Source of the DNA: Kiritimatiellia bacterium
Lineage (GTDB): Bacteria; Verrucomicrobiota; Kiritimatiellia; RFP12; UBA1067
Direction: 5' to 3'
Length of the DNA stretch: 13,536 nucleotides
NCBI GenBank assembly: GCA_017959645.1
Contig: JAGDAE010000133.1
Coordinates: 1-13,536, forward strand
Of this stretch, positions 7,796 through 13,536 are shown piece after piece. Made by a program: the position numbers and the translations under genes. Numbering within the stretch: position 1 is the stretch's first letter; every line of letters starts with the position of its first letter. The notes below the pieces were generated by a model that saw only the letters and a program-made list of their open reading frames with translations, ran no database searches and was not told the origin of the DNA.

Positions 7796-8824
7796 ATGTC
7801 AAACGGAAAAATCGTTTTTGCCGCGGCGATGGCGCTGGCGTCCGCCGCATTCGGTGCCGCGCAGCCGGAACTGCTCGGCGCAGGCACGCGCTACGCGACC
7901 GACGCGTATCCCGGCTTCGACAGCGAGGACGACATGCTCAAACCGTCCCGCAAGGAGCCGCGCTGGTTTTCGTGGCTGAACGGTCCGGCCGAGGACAACG
8001 CCGCCGACCAGTTCGCCCTCGCCAACGAACTTCTCGCCGGGGAATCGTGGCGCGCGGCCCGCAAGGCGTTCGACGCGCTCGTGCGCGAATGGCCGGTCTC
8101 GCCGGAAGCGCCGAAGGCGCAGCAGGCGCTGGCGGAACTCTATCTCGGGCACTATCTCGACTACGAAGACGCCTTTGCCGAATTCCGCTACCTGCTCGAC
8201 TTCTATTCCTCGCAGTGCGACTACGAGGCGATCGCCGCCGAGATGTACAAGACGGCGGAGATGATGCGCGACGAGGGCAAGAAGCTGCTGTTTTTCCGCT
8301 TCGCCAACACGGTCGACGTGCGCCGCGCATACGAGTCGCTGGTCTTGCGCGCGCCGGGCGCCGGATTCGTCCCTGACGCGATGCTGACAATCGCGTCGCT
8401 GCGCGAAGACGAGGGCGAGCTCGAGAAGGCGATACAGGTGTACGAGAATCTGCGCAATCTGCATCCGGCGTCGGCGCAGGCGAAGAAGGCGCTTTACCGC
8501 GAGGCGAAAACGAGAATGACGCTGCTGCGCGAGCGTGAATACAACCGCGCGCGAACCCGCGACACGATCGACTACCTCAAGCTCGCGCTCGCCCAGAACG
8601 CCGTTTCCGGAAACGAACGCGACGAGATGGCAGGATGGCTTTCGGAGGCGGAGGCGGCGAACGAGGAGGATGCGTTCCGCTCGGCGAAATTTTACGATTC
8701 CCGTACGCGCACGCGCCGCAGCGCGATAAGCGCCTACGAGAGGTTTCTGTCCGAACACCCGGCGTCTGCGCGCGCTCCGGCCGTGCGCGCGCGCATAGCC
8801 GAACTGCAGGAGGAGTCGAAATGA
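7796..8824 (+). CDS. BamD/YfiO-like periplasmic TPR protein
   Basis: BamD is the TPR lipoprotein of the BAM machine that inserts beta-barrel proteins into the outer membrane. This 342-residue protein has its TPR style: FALANELLAGESWRAARKAF, EAPKAQQALAELYLGHYLDYEDAFAEF near 70-135, and further repeats near 200-240 and 305-335 (SAISAYERFLSEHP). An N-terminal signal peptide is visible (MSNGKIVFAAAMALASAAFGA, cleavage near 21-22), but there is no lipobox cysteine, so it would be soluble unlike classical BamD. The ATG at 7796 gives a complete signal peptide. No Shine-Dalgarno precedes it, and the promoter -10 is only 7 bases away. The frame is open far upstream through the ABC-F gene, but that is a shadow. 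The stop overlaps the LptE-like gene as ATGA. A general tol-pal-type or other TPR role cannot be excluded. Confidence 0.75.
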   Translation: MSNGKIVFAAAMALASAAFGAAQPELLGAGTRYATDAYPGFDSEDDMLKPSRKEPRWFSWLNGPAEDNAADQFALANELLAGESWRAARKAFDALVREWPVSPEAPKAQQALAELYLGHYLDYEDAFAEFRYLLDFYSSQCDYEAIAAEMYKTAEMMRDEGKKLLFFRFANTVDVRRAYESLVLRAPGAGFVPDAMLTIASLREDEGELEKAIQVYENLRNLHPASAQAKKALYREAKTRMTLLREREYNRARTRDTIDYLKLALAQNAVSGNERDEMAGWLSEAEAANEEDAFRSAKFYDSRTRTRRSAISAYERFLSEHPASARAPAVRARIAELQEESK

Positions 8825-9333
8825 AGAAGTTGCTTGCCGCATCGGCGCTGGCGCTTGCGATGGGCTGCAGTTCGTACAGCTGGCGGCCGTCAGTTCCGGA
8901 AGACATGCGCACGGTCGCGGTGCCGACGTTCCGCAACGAAAGCGGTATCGCGGGGCTCGGAAGCGAGACTACCCGCCAGATGCTGCGCGAATTCCAGCGC
9001 GAAGGCACGTTTTCGGTGCGTCCCGCCGGCGAGGCGGCGCTGGAGGTGCAGGGCGTGATAAAAGCCGCGAAGTCGATCGGCCTCGACTACGACCGCGCGG
9101 CGTACCTGCGCAATTCCGAGCGCCGGCTGGCGGCCACGGCGGAGGTGTCGCTGGTCGACAAGCGCGGGGGAAGGGTTCTTGTCGATTCGCGGGTCTACGA
9201 AGCGGAAATCACGTTTCTGAGCAACGACGACGAACTTACGGCCGAGCGCGACGCCTCCGGCCGCCTCGCCGGGGAACTGGCGCGGCAGATAGTCGACGAC
9301 ATCCTCGATCTCGACATGAAAGGAGCGCAATGA
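8821..9333 (+). CDS. LptE-like LPS-assembly lipoprotein
   Basis: LptE plugs the LptD barrel and helps place lipopolysaccharide in the outer leaflet. The 170-residue product has a textbook lipoprotein signal: MKKLLAASALALAMGC, Cys16. It continues with the LptE pattern: SYSWRPSVPEDMRTVAVPTF, N-x-S, a helix of LGSETTRQMLREFQREGTF, VRPAGEAALEVQGVI, and a C-terminal helix RLAGELARQIVDDILD. Family similarity is by pattern, as LptE proteins diverge strongly. The start has AGGAGG about 8 bases upstream and shares ATGA with the bamD-like gene. The pairing of a BamD-like and an LptE-like gene supports an outer-membrane assembly unit and hence a diderm host. No lptD is present in the window. Confidence 0.78.
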   Translation: MKKLLAASALALAMGCSSYSWRPSVPEDMRTVAVPTFRNESGIAGLGSETTRQMLREFQREGTFSVRPAGEAALEVQGVIKAAKSIGLDYDRAAYLRNSERRLAATAEVSLVDKRGGRVLVDSRVYEAEITFLSNDDELTAERDASGRLAGELARQIVDDILDLDMKGAQ

Positions 9334-9635
9334 ACGAAGTCCATGCGGCAATAGAACTGAAGATAACCCCGCAGCGCGACTGCGGATTCGGCAAAATCGC
9401 CGAACGCGTTTCGCGGTTCGCGCAGGTGGAGGCGTGTTTTCTGATGTCGGGCGGGTACGATCTGCTGGTGTTCGTCAAGGGCGACAGCCTGCAGGACGTT
9501 GCGCATTTCGTCGCCGCCGACCTTTCGACGCTCGACGGGGTGCTGTCGACCGCGACGCATTTCATGCTGAAGACCTACAAGGCGTCAGGAGTGTTCGCCG
9601 GCGAAGACGACGGACGGCTCGCGGTCACGCCGTAA
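9330..9635 (+). CDS. Stand-alone Lrp/AsnC ligand-binding (RAM) domain protein
   Basis: At 101 residues this protein consists only of the dimeric alpha-beta-barrel domain that forms the C-terminal half of Lrp/AsnC regulators. It lacks their helix-turn-helix. Strand and motif order matches: HAAIELKITPQRD, an amphipathic helix, RFAQVEACFLMSGGYDLLVFVKG with the hallmark SG-x-YD at about 40-44, a helix to DLSTLDGVLSTATHFMLKTYK, then a short charged tail. Such stand-alone RAM proteins form oligomers and are thought to sense small effectors such as amino acids or to co-regulate full-length partners. It has an AAAGGAG ribosome site and an ATGA overlap with the LptE-like gene. The partner and ligand are not deducible here. 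Confidence 0.85.
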   Translation: MNEVHAAIELKITPQRDCGFGKIAERVSRFAQVEACFLMSGGYDLLVFVKGDSLQDVAHFVAADLSTLDGVLSTATHFMLKTYKASGVFAGEDDGRLAVTP

Positions 9636-9647
9636 GGAGGAACCGAG

Positions 9648-11024
9648 ATGGCTGTCGATCTCGCGCAGAAGGCGCAGAACTACACGAACCGCGGCAGGCA
9701 GGCGCTCGAATCGGGGCGCTACGAGCTGGCGGTGGAGATGCTCATGGAGGCGGTTTCGGCGGCGCCGGACGTGCTCGAGACGCGCAAGCTCCTGCGGGCG
9801 GCGCAGATCGCGAACTTCAGGAAGAACGGCAAGGCCGGCTTCGGCGCCAAGTTCGGCTACATGCTCTCGCGCCAGAAGATCGCCTCGCTGGTCAAGAAGG
9901 GCGACGGAGCCGGAGCGATGGCTGAGGCGGAGAAGCTGCTGTGTCAGAATCCGCTCGATCCGGACAACATCGAATCGGCGGTCAAGGCGGCGGAGGCGGC
10001 CGGCAAGGCCGACCATGCGGCGATTTCGGTCGAGGCCGCGTACGACTGCTCCAACAAAGACCCCGCGCTTCTCGAGCGCGTGGCGGTCTACTACACGATG
10101 GCGAAGCGCTACGACAAGGCGCGCGACGCCTACCGCAAACTTTCCGAGCTCAAACCCGGCGACCAGCGGGTGCTGCAGCTGCTGAAAAACACCGAGGCGC
10201 AGGCGACGATGAACGCCGGCTGGGAGCAGACGGCCGGCAAGCGGGGCGGCTTCCAGTCGCTGATCGCCAACAAAGAACAGGCGAAAAAACTCGACCAGGC
10301 GAACAAGGCGGTGATTTCCGGCGACGACGCCGACGCGCTGATCGCCGAGAAGATCGCGCAGATCGAGCGCGAACCGAAGAACATGAACTTCCGCCGCGCG
10401 CTCGCCCGTCTCTACGTGCAGAACAAGCGCTACGCCGAGGCGATCGACTGCCTGACGGCGGCGATCGAGGCGGCCGGTTCGATGGATCCCGAGCTCGACC
10501 GCATGCTTTCGCAGACGCGCATGCAATACTACGACCAGCAGATCGAGATTCTGCGCCAGCAGGGCGACGAGGAGGGCGCCGCGGCGCTCGAGGGCGAGAA
10601 GAACCAGTTCGAATTCGACGATCTCGCCGCCCGCGTCGAGCGCTATCCGAACGATCTGCATCTGCGCTACGAGCTCGGCGTGCTCTACTTCACATACGAA
10701 TACTACGACGAGGCGCTCGAGCATCTGCAGCTCGCGCAAAAGAGTCCGAAAGACCGGTTGTGGGCGCTGTATTATCTGGCCATGTGCTTCCTGAAGAAGG
10801 GTCAGACGGACATGGCCGTCATGCAGCTCGAGACTGCGCGGGACAATCTGCCGACGATGGACGACCTGAAGAAGAAGGTCGTCTACCGGCTGGGGCTGTG
10901 CGCAGAGGACGCCGGGGATTTCGCGAAGGCCTACAACTACTACAAGGACATCTACTCGTCCGACGTCGGCTTCGAGGATCTGTCGGAGCGCATGCTGGCG
11001 CTCGGCAAGAAACTCAAGGGATAG
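9648..11024 (+). CDS. Cytoplasmic TPR-repeat protein, function unknown
   Basis: This 458-residue protein has a strong AAGGAGG ribosome site 8 bases before its ATG and no signal peptide or membrane segment, so it is probably cytoplasmic. TPR units are visible at about 10-42 (YTNRGRQALESGRYELAVEM), 82-135, 140-172 (AVYYTMAKRYDKARDAYRKL), 245-280 (ARLYVQNKRYAEAIDCLTAA), 338-367 (GVLYFTYEYYDEALEHLQLA), 372-405 and 410-440. A non-TPR segment near 185-240, ATMNAGWEQTAG onward to a charged helix, resembles a segment I recall from conserved TPR proteins of PVC-group bacteria. That is memory, not a search result. It ends the operon, with the minus-strand tRNA running toward it. It is probably a scaffold or adaptor. 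Confidence 0.8.
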   Translation: MAVDLAQKAQNYTNRGRQALESGRYELAVEMLMEAVSAAPDVLETRKLLRAAQIANFRKNGKAGFGAKFGYMLSRQKIASLVKKGDGAGAMAEAEKLLCQNPLDPDNIESAVKAAEAAGKADHAAISVEAAYDCSNKDPALLERVAVYYTMAKRYDKARDAYRKLSELKPGDQRVLQLLKNTEAQATMNAGWEQTAGKRGGFQSLIANKEQAKKLDQANKAVISGDDADALIAEKIAQIEREPKNMNFRRALARLYVQNKRYAEAIDCLTAAIEAAGSMDPELDRMLSQTRMQYYDQQIEILRQQGDEEGAAALEGEKNQFEFDDLAARVERYPNDLHLRYELGVLYFTYEYYDEALEHLQLAQKSPKDRLWALYYLAMCFLKKGQTDMAVMQLETARDNLPTMDDLKKKVVYRLGLCAEDAGDFAKAYNYYKDIYSSDVGFEDLSERMLALGKKLKG

Positions 11025-11029
11025 GGGAA

Positions 11030-11104
11030 TGGCAGCCCCAAGGAGAGTCGAACTCCTCTACCGAGCATGAAAAGCTCGTGTCCTAGCCGATAGACGATGG
11101 GGCC
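11030..11104 (-). tRNA. tRNA-Glu (anticodon TTC)
   Basis: Read on the minus strand from 11104, the 75 bases fold as a full cloverleaf. The acceptor GGCCCCA pairs with TGGGGCT (with one G-T pair at the end). The D arm is GTC-TATCGGCTAG-GAC. The anticodon stem CGAGC/GCTCG holds the loop TTTTCAT (anticodon TTC, reads GAA/GAG). The T arm is AGGAG-TTCGACT-CTCCT. Discriminator G is followed by an encoded CCA (11032-11030). Besides translation, glutamyl-tRNA feeds tetrapyrrole synthesis in bacteria that use the C5 route. It is the only minus-strand gene here and converges on the TPR gene, with only 5 bases between their 3' ends. Confidence 0.97.
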
Positions 11105-11117
11105 GAAAACGGGCGGT

Positions 11118-11147
11118 ATTATATCATATTTCGCCGGACGCCGACAA
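11118..11147 (-). promoter_or_regulatory. Promoter of tRNA-Glu
   Basis: On the minus strand, TTGTCG (11147-11142) and TATAAT (11123-11118) are 18 bases apart, and TGA directly before the hexamer makes an extended -10. Transcription would begin about 11111, leaving a short leader of roughly 6-7 bases before the tRNA 5' end at 11104. Seventeen bases around the -10 (11115-11131) are identical to the promoter at 7775-7791. Confidence 0.8.
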
Positions 11148-11161
11148 GTGGGTATTTTGAA

Positions 11162-11167
11162 TAAAAT
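11162..11167 (+). promoter_or_regulatory. Candidate -10 box of dprA
   Basis: TAAAAT lies 6 bases before the dprA ATG in an AT-rich patch (GTATTTTGAATAAAATTG). No good -35 is seen. If used, the dprA mRNA would be leaderless, in line with the lack of a Shine-Dalgarno sequence. The element is back to back with the tRNA-Glu promoter, making this a divergent promoter region. Confidence 0.4.
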
Positions 11168-11173
11168 TGATCG

Positions 11174-12253
11174 ATGACCGACCGCGAAGCATACGTCGCA
11201 TTCAACCTGACCGACCAGGTCGGGTCGGCAACCGTCGGCCGGCTCGTCGCCGAGGCGGGCTCCGCCGCGGCCGCGTGGGAGCGCTATCCGAAGAAAGTTT
11301 CGCGCGCCGGCGGTGAAATCGACGTCGCGCGGGAATTCGAGCTGGCGGAAAGCTTCGGCGTCAAGATTCTCGTCTGCACCGACGACGGCTACCCGGATGA
11401 GCTGAAGAGCGCGCCCGGGCACCCGCTGGTCTTGTATGTCAAGGGCGACCCGAAGGCGCTGTCGAAGCCGTCGATCGCGCTCGTGGGCACTCGCCGCGCG
11501 ACGGAATACGGACTTTCCATGGCGTATTCGTTCGCCCGCGATCTTGCCGGCGACGGCTGGGGGATCGTCTCCGGCCTCGCGGTCGGAATCGACGCGGAGG
11601 CGCATCGGGGGGCGTTGGACGCGAAAGGGGTGACGGTCGGCGTTCTCGGTTCGGCGCTCGACCGTTTCTATCCGGCCGAAAACCGCTCGCTCGCGCGGAC
11701 GATCGTGGCTTCTGGCGGCGCGGTGGTCAGCGAATTTCCGTTCGGCCGCACCGCCGACCAGCATACGTTCCCGCAGCGCAACCATGTCGTCGCCGCGCTC
11801 GCGCGCGGCGTGCTGGCGGTGGAGGCGCCGGTCAAGAGCGGCACGTTGATAACGGCATCGATCGCCGCCGACCTCGGGCGGCTCGTGATGGCGGTTCCGG
11901 GAAGGGTCGACAGCCGCTCCTCCCAGGGCTGCCTCGCGCTGATAAGGGACGGGGCGACGCTGGTGCGCAACGCGCTCGACGTCGAACAGGAGATGGGGCA
12001 GCTTTTTCCGCGCACCCGCGCGCCGGCGGAAAAGGGTGTCAAAGCGCCGCCGCCGGAGATGCCGGGCGCATACACGGTCGAAGAGGCGATGGTGATGCGC
12101 CATGCGACCGTCGACGGGACGTCGATAGACGAGATTGCGCGAAAGACGGGATTGCCGGCGGCGAAGACGAGCTCGCTGTGCATGGTGCTCAGGGTGAAGG
12201 GCCGGCTGCGGTTCCTGCCGGGCAACCGGGTGGCGCTTCCGCGCGAAAGATAG
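11174..12253 (+). CDS. dprA: DNA-processing protein DprA (Smf)
   Basis: DprA binds incoming single-stranded DNA in natural transformation and loads RecA onto it. It is also widely kept in species not known to be competent. The 359-residue length is normal. A helical N-terminal region (1-60) precedes the Rossmann-like core: IALVGTRRATEYG at 101-113, SGLAVGIDAEAHRGAL at 133-148, SEFPFG at 186-191, and SGTLITA at 222-228 followed by AVPGRVDS. The usual FPxRNR element reads FPQRNH (199-204), with the last Arg replaced by His. A C-terminal winged-helix domain follows a Pro-rich linker, at about 308-355 (DGTSIDEIARKTGLPAAK). No ribosome site precedes the ATG. panC follows 19 bases after the stop. 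Confidence 0.95.
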   Translation: MTDREAYVAFNLTDQVGSATVGRLVAEAGSAAAAWERYPKKVSRAGGEIDVAREFELAESFGVKILVCTDDGYPDELKSAPGHPLVLYVKGDPKALSKPSIALVGTRRATEYGLSMAYSFARDLAGDGWGIVSGLAVGIDAEAHRGALDAKGVTVGVLGSALDRFYPAENRSLARTIVASGGAVVSEFPFGRTADQHTFPQRNHVVAALARGVLAVEAPVKSGTLITASIAADLGRLVMAVPGRVDSRSSQGCLALIRDGATLVRNALDVEQEMGQLFPRTRAPAEKGVKAPPPEMPGAYTVEEAMVMRHATVDGTSIDEIARKTGLPAAKTSSLCMVLRVKGRLRFLPGNRVALPRER

Positions 12254-12272
12254 TTTCATGAGGAGAAACGAT

Positions 12273-13118
12273 ATGTCGACAAAAAAGAAAACGATGAAGA
12301 TTTTCGCCGATCCGGCCAAGTTCCAGCGCTGGTCCCGTGAGCGCAGGCTCGCCGGCGCCAAAATCGCGCTGGTGCCGACGATGGGCTATCTGCACGAAGG
12401 GCATCTTTCGCTGATCGCGGCGGCCAGGCGCCGCGGAGCGGACGAAATAGCGGTAAGCATATTCGTCAACCCGGTGCAGTTCGGTCCGAACGAGGATTAC
12501 GCGCGCTATCCGCGCGACGAGAAGGCGGACATCGAAAAGTGCCGTGCCGCCGGCGCGACGGCAGTGTTCCTGCCGACTCCGGAGACTATGTATGCGCCGG
12601 ACCATTCCGTCTACGTGGAAGAGAACGACCTTTCGCTCGGGCTGTGCGGCGCGCGCAGACCCGGACACTTCCGCGGCGTCTGCACGGTCGTGGCGAAGCT
12701 CTTCAATCTCGCCCACCCCGATTTTGCCGTCTTCGGACGTAAAGACTACCAGCAGGCGCAGGTGATAAAGCGAATGGTGCGCGATCTCGATTTCGATCTG
12801 AAGATCGTGGTCGCGCCGATCGTAAGGGAAAAGTCCGGGCTGGCGATGTCCAGCCGGAACACCTATCTGTCGGTGGACGAACGCGCGGCGGCGCTTTCGA
12901 TTTCGCGCGCGCTCCGGGAGGTGCGGCCGGGACCGGCGGGCGGCGTCCGCGACCGGATCGTCCGCGCAATCGAAAAGGCTGGACTCAAGACCGACTACGT
13001 GGAGTGCGTGGATTCCGTAACGCTGAAACCCGTCAAGCGCGTCGCCAAAGGCACGGCCGTTCTCGTCGCAGCCTACTGCGGCAAGACTCGTCTCATAGAC
13101 AATCGCGAAATCGTCTAG
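12273..13118 (+). CDS. panC: Pantothenate synthetase (pantoate--beta-alanine ligase)
   Basis: PanC condenses pantoate and beta-alanine with ATP to make pantothenate, the precursor of coenzyme A. The ATG at 12273 was chosen over one at 12258 because AGGAGA sits 7-8 bases before it and overlaps the upstream option. The product then has 281 residues, the usual length. Motifs are intact: PTMGYLHEGH at 35-44 (the nucleotide-binding HxGH), VNPVQFGPNEDYARYPRD at 65-82, LCGARRPGHFRGV at 124-136, FGRKDYQQ at 154-161 and the KMSKS-like AMSSRNTYLS at 191-200. A lysine-rich N terminus precedes the conserved core. It is probably co-transcribed with dprA. No panB or panD is in view. No clear terminator follows it. 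Confidence 0.96.
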   Translation: MSTKKKTMKIFADPAKFQRWSRERRLAGAKIALVPTMGYLHEGHLSLIAAARRRGADEIAVSIFVNPVQFGPNEDYARYPRDEKADIEKCRAAGATAVFLPTPETMYAPDHSVYVEENDLSLGLCGARRPGHFRGVCTVVAKLFNLAHPDFAVFGRKDYQQAQVIKRMVRDLDFDLKIVVAPIVREKSGLAMSSRNTYLSVDERAAALSISRALREVRPGPAGGVRDRIVRAIEKAGLKTDYVECVDSVTLKPVKRVAKGTAVLVAAYCGKTRLIDNREIV

Positions 13119-13142
13119 CCGCCCGCAAGAAAATATGTGAGG

Positions 13143-13207
13143 GTTTTGGGGAAATCATAGGGGATTTCGGCGATTTCATAAGGGGCTTTCCGGCGATTTG
13201 TAGGGGG
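13143..13207. repeat. Three degenerate 21-22 bp direct repeats
   Basis: Three consecutive units align with small indels: 13143-13163, 13164-13185 and 13186-13207. The second and third share TTTC, GGCGATTT and a terminal TA-GGGG run. The first shares TTT, GG, TCATA and GGGG with the second. Within it GAAATC (13151-13156) and GATTTC (13163-13168) form a 6-bp dyad. The pitch is close to the 22 bp of the array further right, although the sequence differs. Confidence 0.55.
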
Positions 13208-13369
13208 TGAATTCCGTGGTGCGGACGAAAAACTCCGTGCGGCGGGGTATGCGGCCGATTTCACACGAAAACGCTTCGCCCGCTTTCGGCCGAACTGTTG
13301 TATCCCGGTCGGCTCGTTACCATTCAGAGCGACGCAATGGCGAATGCCGGTATGGGCGGAAATATTGCC

Positions 13370-13375
13370 TATAAT
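13370..13375 (+). promoter_or_regulatory. Candidate -10 box reading into the repeat array
   Basis: A perfect TATAAT lies in an AT-rich patch (AATATTGCCTATAAT). Transcription from it would start near 13382, just before the first repeat at 13388. No convincing -35 lies 16-18 bases upstream, so confidence is limited. Confidence 0.35.
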
Positions 13376-13387
13376 GGGGTTTGTTGC

Positions 13388-13536
13388 AACTGCCGTCAGT
13401 TCGCTATTGAACTGACGGCAGTTCGGGTGCCAACTGCCGTCATTTGCTATGTGTTCTGCCGTCAGTTCGCATGTCAACTGCCGTCAGTTGAAGGGGCATC
13501 TGCCGTCAGTTGAAGGGGCATCTGCCGTCAGTTGAA
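13388..13536. repeat. Array of at least seven CTGCCGTCAGTT cores at exact 22-bp pitch
   Basis: The 12-base core starts at 13390, 13412, 13434, 13456, 13478, 13500 and 13522, always 22 bases apart. Units 1, 4, 5, 6 and 7 carry the exact core. Unit 3 has one change (CATTT for CAGTT). Unit 2 reads as its reverse complement, AACTGACGGCAG (13410-13421). Full units extend to the 14-base near-palindrome AACTG-CCGT-CAGTT. Spacers are CGCTATTG, CGGGTGCC, GCTATGTG and CGCATGTC on the left, then GAAGGGGC twice and the start of a third copy at the window edge. Pitch 22 is not a multiple of three, so it is not a coding repeat. It continues outside the window. Repeats and spacers are far shorter than in CRISPR. 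Confidence 0.93.

Larger units (their letters stand above)
13119..13387. other. Gene-free stretch between panC and the repeat array
   Basis: No open frame here has a credible ribosome site or recognisable family. The content is the degenerate 21-22 bp repeats (13143-13207), a 10-bp palindrome TTCGGCCGAA (13285-13294), and a TATAAT box near the right end. Together with the array, 418 bases at the right of the window lack a gene, in contrast to the tight packing elsewhere. Confidence 0.6.

Noticed and set aside
11024..11030. Attachment site at the tRNA-Glu 3' end marking an integrated element
   Set aside because: tRNA genes are common integration sites, but no integrase, direct repeat of the tRNA end or composition change is seen in the window.
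10952..12361. Long minus-strand open frame (469 codons) opposite dprA
   Set aside because: It runs through the tRNA gene, both divergent promoters and dprA, and has an Arg-rich shadow composition.
13285..13294. TTCGGCCGAA palindrome as a terminator
   Set aside because: The 10-bp palindrome has no loop and no T-run follows, so it is not a plausible intrinsic terminator.
13115..13477. Minus-strand open frame of 120 codons covering the panC downstream region
   Set aside because: It spans both repeat runs, has no convincing start signal, and its composition looks like translated non-coding DNA.
13298..13513. Plus-strand open frame of 71 codons through the repeat array
   Set aside because: It has no ribosome site. 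The 22-bp pitch shifts frame each unit so no peptide repeat results, and no family is recognisable.
13388..13536. CRISPR array
   Set aside because: Repeats of 12-14 bases and spacers of 8-10 bases are far too short, two spacers are identical, and no cas gene is present.
13388..13536. Replication origin with DnaA boxes or plasmid iterons
   Set aside because: The core does not resemble TTATCCACA, there is no AT-rich unwinding region or rep gene beside it, and the surroundings are chromosomal housekeeping genes. A function as an unknown protein's site row stays open.

Overview
This window is GC-rich, densely packed bacterial chromosome. Every recognisable protein gene is on the plus strand and there is one tRNA gene on the minus strand. 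BamD-like and LptE-like proteins and several lipoproteins with periplasmic LysM domains point to a Gram-negative (diderm) cell. The gene set, the alanine- and glutamate-rich TPR proteins and the GC bias fit the PVC group (Verrucomicrobiota, Kiritimatiellota or Lentisphaerota). That placement is inference from style and gene content, since no marker gene settles it.

Region 1 (1-7733) looks like one long transcription unit with overlapping or nearly touching genes: scpA (cut by the left edge), scpB, a LysM/TPR lipoprotein, a small tail-anchored membrane protein, a second coiled-coil LysM protein, purD, a YycJ/WalJ-type metallo-beta-lactamase-fold hydrolase, an ApbE-like flavin transferase lipoprotein, and an ABC-F ATPase. 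It joins chromosome segregation (ScpAB), envelope or peptidoglycan-associated proteins, purine synthesis and translation-associated functions.

Region 2 (7734-11024) starts with a short intergenic gap holding an inverted repeat and a strong extended -10 promoter. The -10 lies so close to the ATG that the mRNA is probably leaderless. The unit encodes a BamD-like periplasmic TPR protein, an LptE-like lipoprotein, a stand-alone Lrp/AsnC ligand-binding (RAM) domain and a cytoplasmic TPR protein. The first two suggest an outer-membrane biogenesis theme.

Region 3 (11025-13118) holds tRNA-Glu(TTC) on the minus strand with its own promoter, then dprA (DNA processing in transformation) and panC (pantothenate synthetase). 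dprA also lacks a Shine-Dalgarno sequence and may be leaderless.

Region 4 (13119-13536) has no supportable gene. It contains a degenerate run of three 21-22 bp repeats and, at the right edge, the most unusual element in the window: at least seven copies of a 12-14 bp near-palindromic core (CTGCCGTCAGTT) at an exact 22-bp pitch. The spacers vary on the left and become identical on the right, and one unit has its central bases flipped. A TATAAT box lies just upstream. The array runs off the window, and I do not recognise it as a named system.
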